Shown here piece by piece: positions 23,201 to 33,545 of a stretch of 64,000 nucleotides of DNA. A program made the position numbers and the translations under genes. Each line of letters begins with the position of its first letter. The stretch's first letter is position 1. The stretch is from Closterium sp. Naga37s-1. Its lineage: Eukaryota; Streptophyta; Zygnematophyceae; Desmidiales; Closteriaceae. The notes beneath the pieces were generated by a model. The model did no database searches. It worked only from the letters and a program-made list of their open reading frames with translations, and was not told the origin of the DNA. The stretch lies in contig CANJKZ010000504.1 of assembly GCA_947471745.1 (NCBI GenBank), forward strand, positions 131,501 to 195,500. Reading direction: 5' to 3'.

Positions 23201-23811
23201 GTCGAGCGGCGTGACCTGTCAGTAGAGGGCCCGTCTGCTACTGACTCCCAGCGTTTCCCTGCTGCTTGGTCTGTTTATGTTGCTCAGCTTCCCCCTTTCC
23301 CTTAGCGTTTCCCGGGCATTCACTCTTACGGTGTCCCGGCCGATTGCACGCGAAGCAGCGCCCTTTGAACGGTGCGGCAGCGGCATTCGCGGCGACGGCA
23401 CGTATTGTAGCGCCCTCGTTCGTCCCACGAGACCGATGTCCCCAGTTACTGCTCCCGTAGGACCCCGGTCTCCGTCGGCGGAAAAAGTCAAGCTTCTCCG
23501 CCATGGCGAGAATCTCCTGAAAAGCAATGACGCCGCGAAGCTGGATTTCCTGGGCGATGTCATGCTTCAGGCCGCCGATATAGCGGTCGATACGCTCGCC
23601 CTTGTGCATGTAACCCACTTGCTCACATTGCGTCAGAAACCCGCTGGTGTAATCTTGGACGGAACCGAGTTGGCGCCAAGTGCAGAGCTTCTGACGCGCG
23701 GCGATCGAAGCCGCAATTGGCTCAAATCGAGCGCGCTGTCCTGCACACCACGCGTCCCACGTGCAATATTGGGGCACCTCCACGAAATACGACGGCGCCC
23801 ACGGTCCGGTT
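20223..23811 (-). other. G1 gag end and pol: knuckle, protease, RT, RNase H, integrase (fossil)
   Basis: On the - strand, right to left: a CCHC knuckle CFACNRPGHRKSEC near 23360; a protease-like segment DILLGRDWL near 22840; reverse transcriptase with PILFTPKNDGGFRMCINY near 22340; RNase H near 21300-21850; an integrase zinc-binding and core region with DFVTGLPSN near 20810; and IEFVYNNA near 20440. This is the Ty3/gypsy order. Many breaks interrupt the reading frames. Confidence 0.85.
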
Positions 23812-23959
23812 TGTCCTTATCAAAAGTAGAAGTAAAAGTTAGAACGAGAAAGAGAGGTTTGGACTAGCAGGCAGTTGAGTACATATAGCAAACCCTAATC
23901 TGGGCTGTACTCACTATAGAGTACCCCACTACAGGCTAGACAAATATAACATTCTGATA
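23812..23959 (-). mobile_element. Solo LTR of the N1 family
   Basis: The 148-bp segment is the reverse complement of an N1 LTR, with the shared core GTGGGGTACTCTATAG..GAGTACAGCCC..TAGGGTTTGC. It has no internal region and no partner on this strand. It lies inside G1 gag. I could not find a clean 5-bp target duplication, so it is old or its ends have changed. Confidence 0.72.
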
Positions 23960-24039
23960 GTCATTCCTGTGCCGGTAGAGTCGCGTAGTCATTCGGCATC
24001 ATGACGATGACGCGCCACCAGTCCATGGCGGGCCCTCGC

Positions 24040-24383
24040 TGTCAGAGGTTCACTGGTGATCCCCGATTGATCCGAGGGAAGGGTTATAGGCACGTTGGCC
24101 TGGGGGGTTATGGGCGCACTGACCCGCTACTTAACAAGCCCTTTTATCCCAGTGGTTAGTGGCTGGGATTCTGACATGTTATCAGAGCGAAGGTCTCGGG
24201 TTCAAATCCCGGTGTGTGCACTTCGGCCATCCCAGTGCGGGGGGGTGTCAGAGGTCCACTGGTGATCCCCAATTGATCCTAGGGAAGGGTTACAGGCACG
24301 TTGGCCTCGAGGGTTATGGGCGCACTGACCCGCTACTTAACAAGCCCATTTAATCCCAATGTTCTAGTGGTTGGATTCTGACA
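24040..24383 (+). mobile_element. TRIM T2 (miniature LTR element, family T)
   Basis: LTRs lie at 24040-24176 and 24246-24383, with a 69-bp internal part. The target duplication is CTCGC (24035-24039, 24384-24388). The primer-binding site TGTTATCAGAGC directly follows the first LTR and a G-run GGGGGGGTG precedes the second. An A-box-like TGGTTAGTGG (24153-24162) sits at the end of the first LTR and a B box GGTTCAAATCC (24199-24209) follows the primer-binding site. There is no coding capacity. The element is inserted in G1 gag. Confidence 0.88.
24148..24216 (+). other. tRNA-like segment across the T2 LTR/PBS junction
   Basis: In order: a D-arm-like stretch with A-box similarity, a stem CTGA..TCAG with a 7-base loop in which the primer-binding site forms the 3' half, and a T-arm CGGG..CCCG enclosing TTCAAAT. 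The spacing matches a tRNA. No paired acceptor stem is visible, so I do not call this a tRNA gene. T1 has the same layout on the - strand (18326-18384) with a better A box. Confidence 0.6.
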
Positions 24384-25959
24384 CTCGCAACAGCGACACG
24401 GCGTAGCGAATCTACCCCGTATCCTCCGAGACGTAGCTAGTCTCAAAATGTGATGTTTGTGTAGCCTGCACTGGGGTACTCTATAGCGAGTACAGCCCGA
24501 ATTAGGGTTTGCTATATGTACTGTACTGCATGCTAGTGAAAATCCTCTTTCCTGTTTCTCGATTTTGCCTAGCCTTTTCAACATGCTATCAGAGCAGGTC
24601 GACCCTCCTGGGTCGATCCTGTGGGTGGGCCCCACCCGATGCTTCCGCTGCTATACTGCTTGTAGCGCGCCCTAGGCGCGTGCTGTTTCCTGCCTGCCGC
24701 GCGCTCCGGGCGCGCAGCGAGCGCGGCGGTTTTCTGCCCCGTCGAACCGTCGTGTCGCCCCCCGTCGCCCGACGCGGCCCGCGCGACCTGCTCCAGGCCC
24801 GCGCGCGGCCCGTACGGGCTGCGCCAGGCCCGCGCGCGACCCGTACGGGCTGCGCCAGGCCCGCGCGCGGCCCGTACGGCCTGCGCCAGCCCAGCGTGCG
24901 GCCCGTACGGGCTGCGCCAGGCCCGCGCGCGGCTCAGGCAGCCCGCGCGCGGTTCGTACGGGCTGCACCAGGCCCGTGAGCGGCCCGTACTGTCTCCCCA
25001 CTTGCCTCGCGCCGTCCCCCGAGCTTCTGACTTCGCCCCACCCCCACTGCTGCCTGCGTTCCTGTGTTAGGGTTTGGGGGTGGAGAGTATGGGGGTGCCG
25101 TGTGTGTGAGCCGTCCCCTTCTCCTCCTCCTCCTCCGTCTCCCACTGCTGCAGCTGCCGCTGAGGGGGGTGGATGTGTTGGAGCCGTCGGAGTGGTTCGA
25201 TGGGGGGTGGCGTATGAGCAGTGCTAGAGGTGCAGCAGGGAGTGTGTGAAAGGGGTGTGGGACAGTTGGGGGAGGTTGACTGGAGGTAGCCGACTTGTCG
25301 TCCGCAGCGCCTGGAGTCCAGAGAGCCACGACCCCCTGTAGCCTGAGTAGTCCAGGGCTCTGCGCCCGGTAGCCGCAGTGTGAGCACTCCTGGTAGTCCA
25401 GAGAGCCACGACCCCCTATGGCCTGAGTAGTCCGGGGCTCTGCGCCCGGTAGCCACAGTGTGCGCACTCGTGGGAGCACAGAGAGCCAGCTGCGCCTTTC
25501 GCCGTGTAGTCTGGGTTTAGCCTGGTAGCGACAGTGCTGCGCACTCCTGCTGCCTGTGTGTCTACAGCTTCAGCCGTCGCCTCCCATCTTCTCGCCCTCA
25601 CAGTTTCTCCTCCTCCTCACTTGCCCTCTGTGACTGCCTCTAGCTTTGCTTATACTTGTGAACTACTGCCTTGCTTGCTTGTTGTGTTGATTGTACCTGT
25701 CAAACTCATATGCTATAGTATGTGTAGGCTGTAGTGGGGTAGCTTATATGGGGTACAACACTTTAGGGTTTGGTACTTGTACTCCTCATGCTGCTCAATG
25801 CAATCATTCTCGTTCCAATCTCCACATGGTATAGAGCAGGTTCCCTCGTGGGAACTGTTCCTAGGGCCCACCGAATAGCGAGTTTTTTTTTCCTGCCCGG
25901 AGCGCGCTTAGCCCCTGCCCGAGTCGCGCCCTGTGGCCCCTCTCACGGCCCCTAACGGC

Positions 25960-26690
25960 CCTGTCGCGCCGCCCTTACGGCCCCGTCGCGCCGCCCTAGC
26001 GACCCCGTCGCGCCGCCCTCGCGGCCCCGTCGCGCCGCCCTCGCGGCCCCTTAGCGGCCCCTCGCGGCCCTGTCGCGCCGCCCTCGCGGCCCCTTAGCGG
26101 CCCCTCGCGGCCCCGTCGCGCCGCCCTCGCGGCCCCTTAGCGGCCCCTCGCGGCCCCGTCGCGCCGCCCTCGCGGCCCCTTTGCGGCCCATCGCGGCCCC
26201 GTCGCGCCGCCCTCGCGGCCCCTTTGCGGCCCCTCGCGGCCCCGTCGCGCCGCCCTCGCGGCCCCTTCGCGGCCCCTCGCGGCCCCGTCGCGCCGCCCTC
26301 GCGGCCCCTCACAGCCGCTCGCGGCCCCTTCACGGCCCCGTCACGCCGCCCTTGCGGCCCCGTCGCCGGCCCCCTCCTCCCCTCGGCCACGTCGCCGCCC
26401 CACAGCGGCCCTGTCGCCGCCCTTCGGCGGCCCCGTCGCCGCCATTTCAGCGGCCCCGACGCCGCCCCTTTCAGCGGCCCCGTTGCCGCCCCTTGCCGCC
26501 GTGCCGCCGTGCTGCCGAGCCGCCCTTTCAGCCGAGCTGCCGGGCCGCCTTTGCCGCCGAGCCGCCGAGCCGCCTTTGCCGCCGAGCGGCCGAGCCGCCG
26601 TTGCCGCCGAGCCGCCGAGCCGCCGTTGCCGCCGAGCAGCCGAGCCGCCGAGCCGCCGAGCCGCCGAGCCGCACTGCAGCTGAGACGCCG
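25960..26690 (+). repeat. GC-rich tandem repeats in copia B leader
   Basis: Units of about 20-40 bp built from CGGCCCCGTCGCGCCGCCCT repeat from about 25960 to 26350, then GCCGAGCCGCCGAGCCGCC-like units run to about 26680. They fill the space between primer-binding site and gag. Confidence 0.82.
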
Positions 26691-26795
26691 CCGCCTACCA
26701 GCCTGCCCTGGAGCGCCTCACTTGCCTGGTAAGAGCAGCGCCTCTACCACTGCACTGCCCTACCCCACTGTGCTCACTGCCTCTCTACTGCTGTC

Positions 26796-29700
26796 ATGGC
26801 CACCCCTAGTGTTCTCACCTTTGACGCTGAGGGTCGGGCTGTTGACTTTGAGGTCTGGGTAGATGATCTGCAGCTTTTCCTACAGTGCGATAGGGCAGAC
26901 GGTCTCTCCCTCTTTGACCTCACTTCTGGTGCCTCCCCTGCCCTTGCTGCTGATGCTGACGCCACTGTTCGCTCACAGTGGGCCACGCGCGATGCTGCTG
27001 CCCGCCTTGCTGTGCGCCGCCACTTACCGACCGCTGAGCGTGCGCATTTTAGTCAGTACAAGAGTGCTAAGACCTTGTACGACGCTGTAGTTGCACGCTA
27101 CTCTTCCCCTGCCACTACTGCTCTTAGCCGCCTCATACTGCCGTACCTCTTCCCTGACCTCGCCGCTTTTCCCACAGTCGCTGACCTCATTACGCACCTT
27201 CGCACTAGTGTCATTCGCTACCGCGCTGCGCTTCCTGCTGAGTTCTGCGCCAAGAACCCCCCCCCTATGTACATCACCCTCTACTACATAGTCACCCGGC
27301 TCCCTGACACCCTTCGTTCAGTTAGGGACCACTTCCTCTCTGTCTGCCCCACCACTCTCACCGTTGACCTCCTCGAGGAGCGCCTCCTAGCAGCAGAGAA
27401 GGGTATAGTCGCTGTAGGAGCCTCCGGTGGTGACCCTCGTACCCCTGTCTTTGAGGGGTGCTCCCCCTCCCCCCTCTTGCCCTCTGTTGCCTCTGCTGCT
27501 GCGGCCGACCTCGTTGGTCTTGAGTCGGTCGGCGCGGCGTCTGCCCCTAGCGGGAGACGCCGCTCAGGCAAGGGCAAGGGCGGCAAGGGAGCTGGAGGAG
27601 CTAGCGAGGGCGGTGGAGGAGGCGGTGGAGGCGGAAGAGGGGGTGGGGGTGGAGGTGGGAGTGGTGGCGGGGGTGGGGGCACTAGTGGCAGCAGTGGAGG
27701 CGGAGGAGCCAGCGGTGGTGGCGGTGCGAGCGGAGGTAGCGGAGGTGGAGGCGGTGGTGGAGGTAGCGGCGGCGGAGGTGGAGCTGGTCGGGGCGGCTCT
27801 ACGCAGAGGGTCGGCTCCGGTGGTGGTCAGCGCCAGCAGCAGCAGCAGCAGCAGCGCACTCGTGAGACCCCCTCCCCCCAGCAGCTTCGTGAGTGGTACA
27901 CTGCTCGTCAGCGGGGTGGGGGTGCTGGCCCCTGTACCTACGTTCTCTGTACCGGCGACCGCGCGGGTGAGCAGTGTGGGGGTCCGCACTCCACCCAGCG
28001 CTGCTTCGGCCGTCTGACGGACGCTTGGCGTCACCAGTTCCCCGACGCTACTGAGATCCCTCGCTGGGGCGAGCTGTTTAGGGCGGGTGTTGCGATCTTT
28101 GATCTTGATTATGATGCTATTCTTGCTGCCATGTATGCTGTGACTATTAGTGATGAGGGTGACTATTACCGGTGTTTTCCGCCTGACCCGGGCATTGAGG
28201 CTGCTACTCTAGGTGCTGGTGAGGCTGCTGCTCTAGGTGCTGGTGAGGCTACTGCTCTAGGTGCCAGTGAGTCTGCTGCCCCAGGTGCTGGTGAGTCTGC
28301 GCTCTCAGGTACCGCGTCGGCTCTGGCCACCCACACCTTCACCCTTGACTCGGGTGCTTCCCGCTCCTTCTTTCGAGACCGCACCACACTCACGCCGCTT
28401 AGTCGGCCAGTGGCAGTCTCCCTGGCAGACCCCTCTGGGGGTCCTGTCCTTGCCCACTTCTCCACTGTCCTACCGTGTCCGGCGGCCCCTTCTGGCACCC
28501 TGTCAGGTCTTTACCTCCCCTCGTTCTCTACGAACTTGGTGAGTGGTGCTGACCTCCAGGATGCAGGGGTTCACCAGTTCACTCCTGCGAGTCAGCGAGC
28601 GACCCACTGTACCTGTGCTCGGACGGGCCGTCACTTGGCCACGTTTACCCGTCGGCCGGGGTCGAGCCTGTACACACTGACTACTGAGTCTCCTCCAGTC
28701 GCTGAGTCTGCTCAGGTAGCCGCGTCGGGTCGGGTGTTTGCTGCGGCGTCCAGGTCTGGCCCTGAGTCTGCCCCCTGCTCGTGTCGTCTCCCGTCTCACC
28801 AGACCCTCCTCTGGCACCACCGCCTTGGTCACCCCTCCCTGCCTCGTCTTCGAGGCATGGCTTCCCGTGTCCTTGTCTCTGGTCTCCCCCGGTCCCTCCC
28901 TCCCCTTCCTCCGGGGCCTGCCCCCACCTGCGTTCCCTGCGTCGAGGGGCGGCAGCGCGCTGCTCCTCACTCCTCAGAGTTCCCTCCGACAGAGGCTCCG
29001 CTGCAGACGCTTCACATGGACGTGTGGGGCCCAGCCCGCGTCCGTGGACAGGGTCACGAGCGTTACTTCCTGCTGGTGGTTGACGACTACTCGCGTTACA
29101 CCACGGTCTTCCCCTTGCGCCGCAAGGGTGAGGTCACTGAGGTGTTGATCGCCTGGATCCGCGCAGCTCGTCTCCAGCTCAGAGAGAGTTTTGGCTCGGA
29201 CTTTCCTGTTCTGCGCCTGCACTCCGACAGAGGCGGAGAGTTTTCCTCTGACCTTCTGCGAGCCTTCTGTCGTGCACGAGGCATCCGCCAGACTTTCACG
29301 CTTCCGGACTCTCCACAGCAAAATGGGATTGCTGAGCGCCGCATTGGCATGGTCATGGACGTCGCTCGTACGTCCATGGTCCATGCGGCTGCCCCCCATT
29401 TTCTGTGGCCGTTTGCGGTTCGGTACGCGGCGCATCAGATCAACCTTCAACCCCGGGTTTCCATGCCGGAGACCTCCCCTGCTTTGCTGTGGACGGGGAA
29501 GGTTTGCGATGCGTCTGCGTTCCGTGTCTGGGGATCTAGGGCGTTTGTCCGCGACTTGTCTGCGGACAAGCTGTCCCCTCGTGTTGTTCCCTGCGTCTTC
29601 CTTGGCTTCCCCCCTGACGCGCCAGGCTGGCAGTTCTACCACCCCACCTCGCGTCGTGTTCTGTCCTCCCAGGACGTCACGTTTGACGAGTCGGTTCCCT

Positions 29701-32027
29701 ACTACCGTCTCTTCCCCTACCGCACTGCGTCCCTCCCCCCCCCGCCGCTCTTCCTTACGCCAGGTCCCCCTCCGGTAGACCCCCTCCCCCCTTAGGGTCC
29801 TGCCCCCTCAGGTGTGTCCCAGGTAGACGCACTCGAGCCTGTCGAGGTAGCTGTTGACTCTGGTGCTGCTAGGGGTGCTGAGCCTGCGGGTGCGGGGTCT
29901 GGGGGTGCTGAGCCTGGAGGTGCTGAGTCTGGGGATGCTGCGACTCGGGGTGCTGAGCCTAGGGGTACTTCGCCTGGGGGTGCTGAGCCTTGGGGTGCTG
30001 AGCCTGGGGGTACTTTGCCTGGGGGTGCTGAGCCTGGGGGTGCTGCGCCTGGGGGTGCTGAGCCTGGGGGTGCTGCGTCTGGGGGTGCGGAGTCTGAGGG
30101 TACTGGGCCTGCTCGTGTGGCGCCTAGTGGTGCTGGGCCTGGCGGTTCTTCGGGTGCTTCGTCCCGACGGGAGCTACTCTCTCCACAGGAGCTGCGAGAG
30201 TGGTTTGCCCGGCGCTGGAGGCATGCTGCTGGAGCTGGAGGTGCTGCGGGCACTGGAGGTTCTGCTGCTGCTGAGGGTGCTGGTGCCGCGGGTCCCGGAG
30301 GTGCTCGTACTGGGAGTACTGGAGCTGCTGGGCCTGCGGGTACTTCTCGTACTGCAGCTGGTGGTGCTGCGGGCGTCGGTGCTACTGGGGGTGCTGGTGC
30401 TGGTGGACCTGCTGTGTCTTCTGGTGGTCCGGCTAGAGCTGGAGCTGCTGGGGGTGTTGGCGCTGAGGGTGCTTCTGGTGCTGGTGCCTCTGAGGGTGCT
30501 GGAGTTGGCGCTGCTGGAGCTGGGGGTGCTGGTGCTGTTCCTGCTGGTTCTGGGGGCGCTGCGCGGCCGCGGCCGTACTTCGTTCCGCTCCTTGAGCAGG
30601 TTCTTGGTCTTCCGCCCTCTGCTAGTCCGGCTCCTCCCTTAGAGTGTCCACCGCCTGTCCAGTCTGAGTCACAGTTACAGCCTACCTCTCCTCTGCCTGC
30701 TCCTTCTCCCTACACTGGTCCTACTGGAGGTCTTGCTGAGCGTCGTGAGCCTGCGTCTCGTCCTGCGTCGCCTGTCCGTGCTGCTCGCACTAGTGGTCGT
30801 AGTTCGCGTCAGCGTCCTCCCCCTGTCCCCGGCACGCACCGGATGTCTCTGCGTCCTTCCACAGCTCCACTGTGTGCCCCTTTGCCTTCTCCTCCTGAGT
30901 CCTCTCTTCCTGCTCTTGCTGACCCTGAGTCAGACTCCCTTCGTGCTGCCAGTCCTACTGTCACGCGTCTCCTTGCTACTGTAGTCACTGACCCTTCCTT
31001 TGAGTCCACTGCTGCGTCTGCCCTAGTTGCTGAGCTTGTCGACTTCGCTGCTCGCTGTCGCCTAGACTACGCTGCTAGTCTTGTCGCTGAGTCTGAGTCT
31101 GTCTGTCCTCCGTCCGTCGGGGGTGAGTGTGCTCTTGGCACGGACGCCCTAAACCTTGGCTTGCAGATCACCCGGGACAGAGCACAGCGCACCATTACCC
31201 TGACTCAGTCACACATGGTGCAGCAGGTCCTTCAGCGCTTCGGCTTCACGTACTCCTCGCCTCAGGCCACTCCTCTGTCTACTCGCCACTCGCTCTCAGC
31301 TCTGCCTTCGGATGAGTCCGTAGAGTCGAGTGGCCCGTACCCAGAGCTTGTTGGCTGCCTCATGTACCTGATGACCTGCACTCGACCTGACCTTGCATAC
31401 CCTCTTAGCATTCTGGCACGCTATGTTGCTCCTGGGAGACACAGACCAGAGCACATGGCTGCAGCGAAGAGGGTGTTGCGCTACTTGTGCAGTACGTCGG
31501 GCATGGGGCTTGTGCTTGGAGGGCGGAGTCCAGTGGTCCTTACTGGTCACGCAGACGCTTCTTAGGCTGACGACCAGGCTACGCAGCGGTCGTCACAGGG
31601 TTACACCTTCAGCCTTGGTTCCGGCTCAGTTTCGTGGCGGTCTACCCGCTCGTCTTCTGTTCTCGGCTCCAGCTGTGAGGCTGAGATCTACGCAGGGGCC
31701 ATGGCTGCACAGGAGCTACGCTGGCTGACCTACCTGCTGACTGACCTAGGAGAGCCGCCTCGTTCTCCTCCAGTTCTGTACGTAGACAACAAGGCCATGC
31801 TGACCTTGTGTCGGGAGCACAGACTGGAGCACAGAATGAAGCACATCGCTCTTCGCTACTTCCTTGCTCGTGAGCTGCAGCAGCGCGGTCAGCTGCGCCT
31901 TGCTTACGTGGCCTCTCAGGCCAACACTGCTGATATCTTCACCAAGGCACTCGCGCCTTGTGACCATCAGCGCTTCTGTACTTTGTTAGGTCTTGTGCCT
32001 ACCTTGCCTCACTTGCTCACTTCTTGA
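26796..32027 (+). other. Copia B gag-pol region (fossil coding region)
   Basis: The gag N-terminal domain starts at the ATG at 26796 (MATPSVLTFDAEGR). It is followed by a Gly-rich linker and poly-Gln, the Cys/His finger, protease (LDSGAS), GAG-pre-integrase (LWHHRLGH), integrase core, a GAEPGG-type repeat spacer, and sequence up to RNase H (HADAS, DNKAM). The region is broken. Confidence 0.9.
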
Positions 32028-32524
32028 CCTTGCTTGTACCTTGACCTTTATATACTTGCACTTGCATGTTTAGCTTCATATATATATACCTGCATGTGGA
32101 CTGGCCTTGTGGCCCTTGAACTTGTGCTCAGAATGTGTGGTGACGTTGTGATCCACCCTGAGCTTGCTGTGCTTTGCTTGACTGGTCTTGTGACCCCTTG
32201 TTCTCCCCCACTTTGCCTATGGGGGTGTGTCAAACTCATATGCTATAATCTGTGTAGGCTGTAGTGGGGTAGCTTATATGGGGTACAACACTTTAGGGTT
32301 TGGTACTTGTACTCCTCATGCTGCTCAATGCAATCATTCTCGTTCCAATCTCCACAGTACCCCACTTTGACTATGGGGGTGTGTCAGAATGTGATGTTTG
32401 TGTAGCCTGCAGTGGGGTACTCTATAGCGAGTACAGCCCGAATTAGGGTTTGCTATATGTACTGTACTGCATGCTAGTGAAAATCCTCTTTCCTGTTTCT
32501 CGATTTTGCCTAGCCTTTTCAACA

Positions 32525-33004
32525 GTTAGCGTCGAAAAATGCGTTCATCGTGAACAACCACGCCTGAACTTTAGGACCACCTAGCTGACTCGGGTCGAAA
32601 CATGGCCGACGCTGCGGCTTCAGCGGCATGGGTGACGGCAGTGCCGAATCGTTGATCGGCGCCAAAATTGTGTCGCGCGGTTGGCTTCGGGCCGCATTCG
32701 TCGCCTCGGGGTGTGTCGCGCCATGGTCGTCGTCTCCGTCGTGGCGGACGACGCCATCGCTGGCCGCGCTCGCGGGTTGCCCCACACTTCCGTGTTGTGA
32801 TGTCCATGGTGCGGGTTGTACCGGAGTGCAAGGTGCTTCTGATTGTGCTTGTTGTGCTCGTGCGACGTCATTCTGCAGGGAGGTGCGTTCCGCCGTCAGC
32901 GCCACAATTTCTTCTGAACTCTCGTATAGCAGGTGCAGCAGTTCATTCAGGGGGTCCTGCGTGAGTGTCGTGACGTCGATATGCTCGGCCATTACGAAAG
33001 GCAT
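32525..33004 (-). other. G1 gag N-terminal part (fossil)
   Basis: The - strand encodes a Ser/Gln/Asp-rich stretch, then CFDPSQLGGPKVQAWLF and MNAFFDA, a pattern like the start of gypsy gag domains. The G1 sequence is cut here by N1b and resumes at 24440 on the left. It lies just inside the 5' LTR, as expected for gag. Confidence 0.7.
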
Positions 33005-33177
33005 CGGCTCGTCTTAGTCTAGGCGCAGTCGTGGCTGCATGCGTTTTCGAGAGAACCCGAGGACAGCGGCTCCTTATGGGCTAAGGTGCGTGAGTCCCTT
33101 CGAGTGAAAAAATCAAAAGTTGATTTCCTGGGGTGCGGAGATGCTCGGTCTGAAAGAAAGTGGCTCTGAATACCAAG

Positions 33178-33488
33178 TGTTACGGGTGCAAGGAATCTAG
33201 GTAGTGAGGATTGCACCAAGTGTCAAACGAGTACAAAATGTGAGCGAAGGCATGAGCGAACAATTATACGGTAACATGGTGCATGCGAGGTAGCTAGTGC
33301 TAGGCTGGCAACGAGGCTCGGGCTAGTCCCGAAGCGTAGGCCGACACGGCAGGGCCAGTGGTGCATGGTTTGGTGAAACAATGTGCGCGAAGTTGGCGAA
33401 GCCCCGTTAGCAGTAACGGGCGAACAACGGCTGCTGCTGTACGCGATGTTGCAAGATGCACTAAGGAATGTTGAGAAAATTCCTTACA
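33178..33488 (-). repeat. G1 5' LTR
   Basis: This 311-bp LTR, uninterrupted, matches the split copy at 9708-10157/17566-17598 along its length. It ends in TG..CA and is followed on the right by the CTTTC target duplication. Confidence 0.88.
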
Positions 33489-33545
33489 CTTTCCCATGCC
33501 CAACCTAAACACCCAACTCTAGAGCCCATCTGGAATAGAGAAAAT

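Larger units (their letters stand above)
25698..32356 (+). mobile_element. Ty1/copia retrotransposon B
   Basis: LTRs of 129 bp (25698-25826, 32228-32356) differ at two bases. The target duplication is GTACC (25693-25697, 32357-32361). The primer-binding site TGGTATAGAGC follows the 5' LTR and TATGGGGGTG precedes the 3' LTR. The insertion is inside N1b. It is young but broken, with about three or four breaks, and is the shortest of the four copias. Confidence 0.92.
24441..32524 (+). mobile_element. Non-autonomous LTR retrotransposon N1b (interrupted by copia B)
   Basis: LTRs of 143 bp lie at 24441-24583 and 32382-32524 and differ at about three bases. The flanks GCTAG and GTTAG look like a target duplication with one change. 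The primer-binding site TGCTATCAGAGC follows the first LTR. The internal part (24584-25697, then 32362-32381) is GC-rich, has GCCCGTACGGGCTGCGCC repeats, and shows no gag or pol motif. Without copia B it is about 1.4 kb. It lies inside G1 gag. Confidence 0.85.
9708..33488 (-). mobile_element. Ty3/gypsy LTR retrotransposon G1 (old, broken, host of nested insertions)
   Basis: The element reads right to left. Its 5' LTR is 33178-33488 (311 bp, TGTAAGG..GTAACA on the - strand). Its 3' LTR is 9708-10157 plus 17566-17598, split by copia A and lengthened by a MITE. The target duplication CTTTC is at 9703-9707 and 33489-33493. Without later insertions it would be roughly 5.7 kb, a normal gypsy size. 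Recognisable parts in order are gag with a CCHC knuckle, protease-like segment, reverse transcriptase, RNase H, integrase and the integrase C-terminal region. A primer-binding-like TGGTATTCAGAGCC follows the 5' LTR. The LTRs differ at about one base in ten over the first 30 bases, so it is the oldest element here. It is broken, with many breaks besides the insertions. Confidence 0.88.

Noticed and set aside
23807-23972. Target duplication CCGGT around the solo N1 LTR
   Set aside because: The match would need extra bases outside the LTR ends, so I do not count it.
24180-24215. Possible tRNA gene in TRIM T2 (also 18326-18384 in T1)
   Set aside because: A- and B-box-like parts and two arms are present, but no paired acceptor stem and no good anticodon loop; it is part of the LTR element.
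29854-30642. Leu/Val-rich frames (also 49205-50317 and 59713-60441) that look like membrane proteins
   Set aside because: They are out-of-frame readings of the GAEPGG repeats in copias B, C and D.
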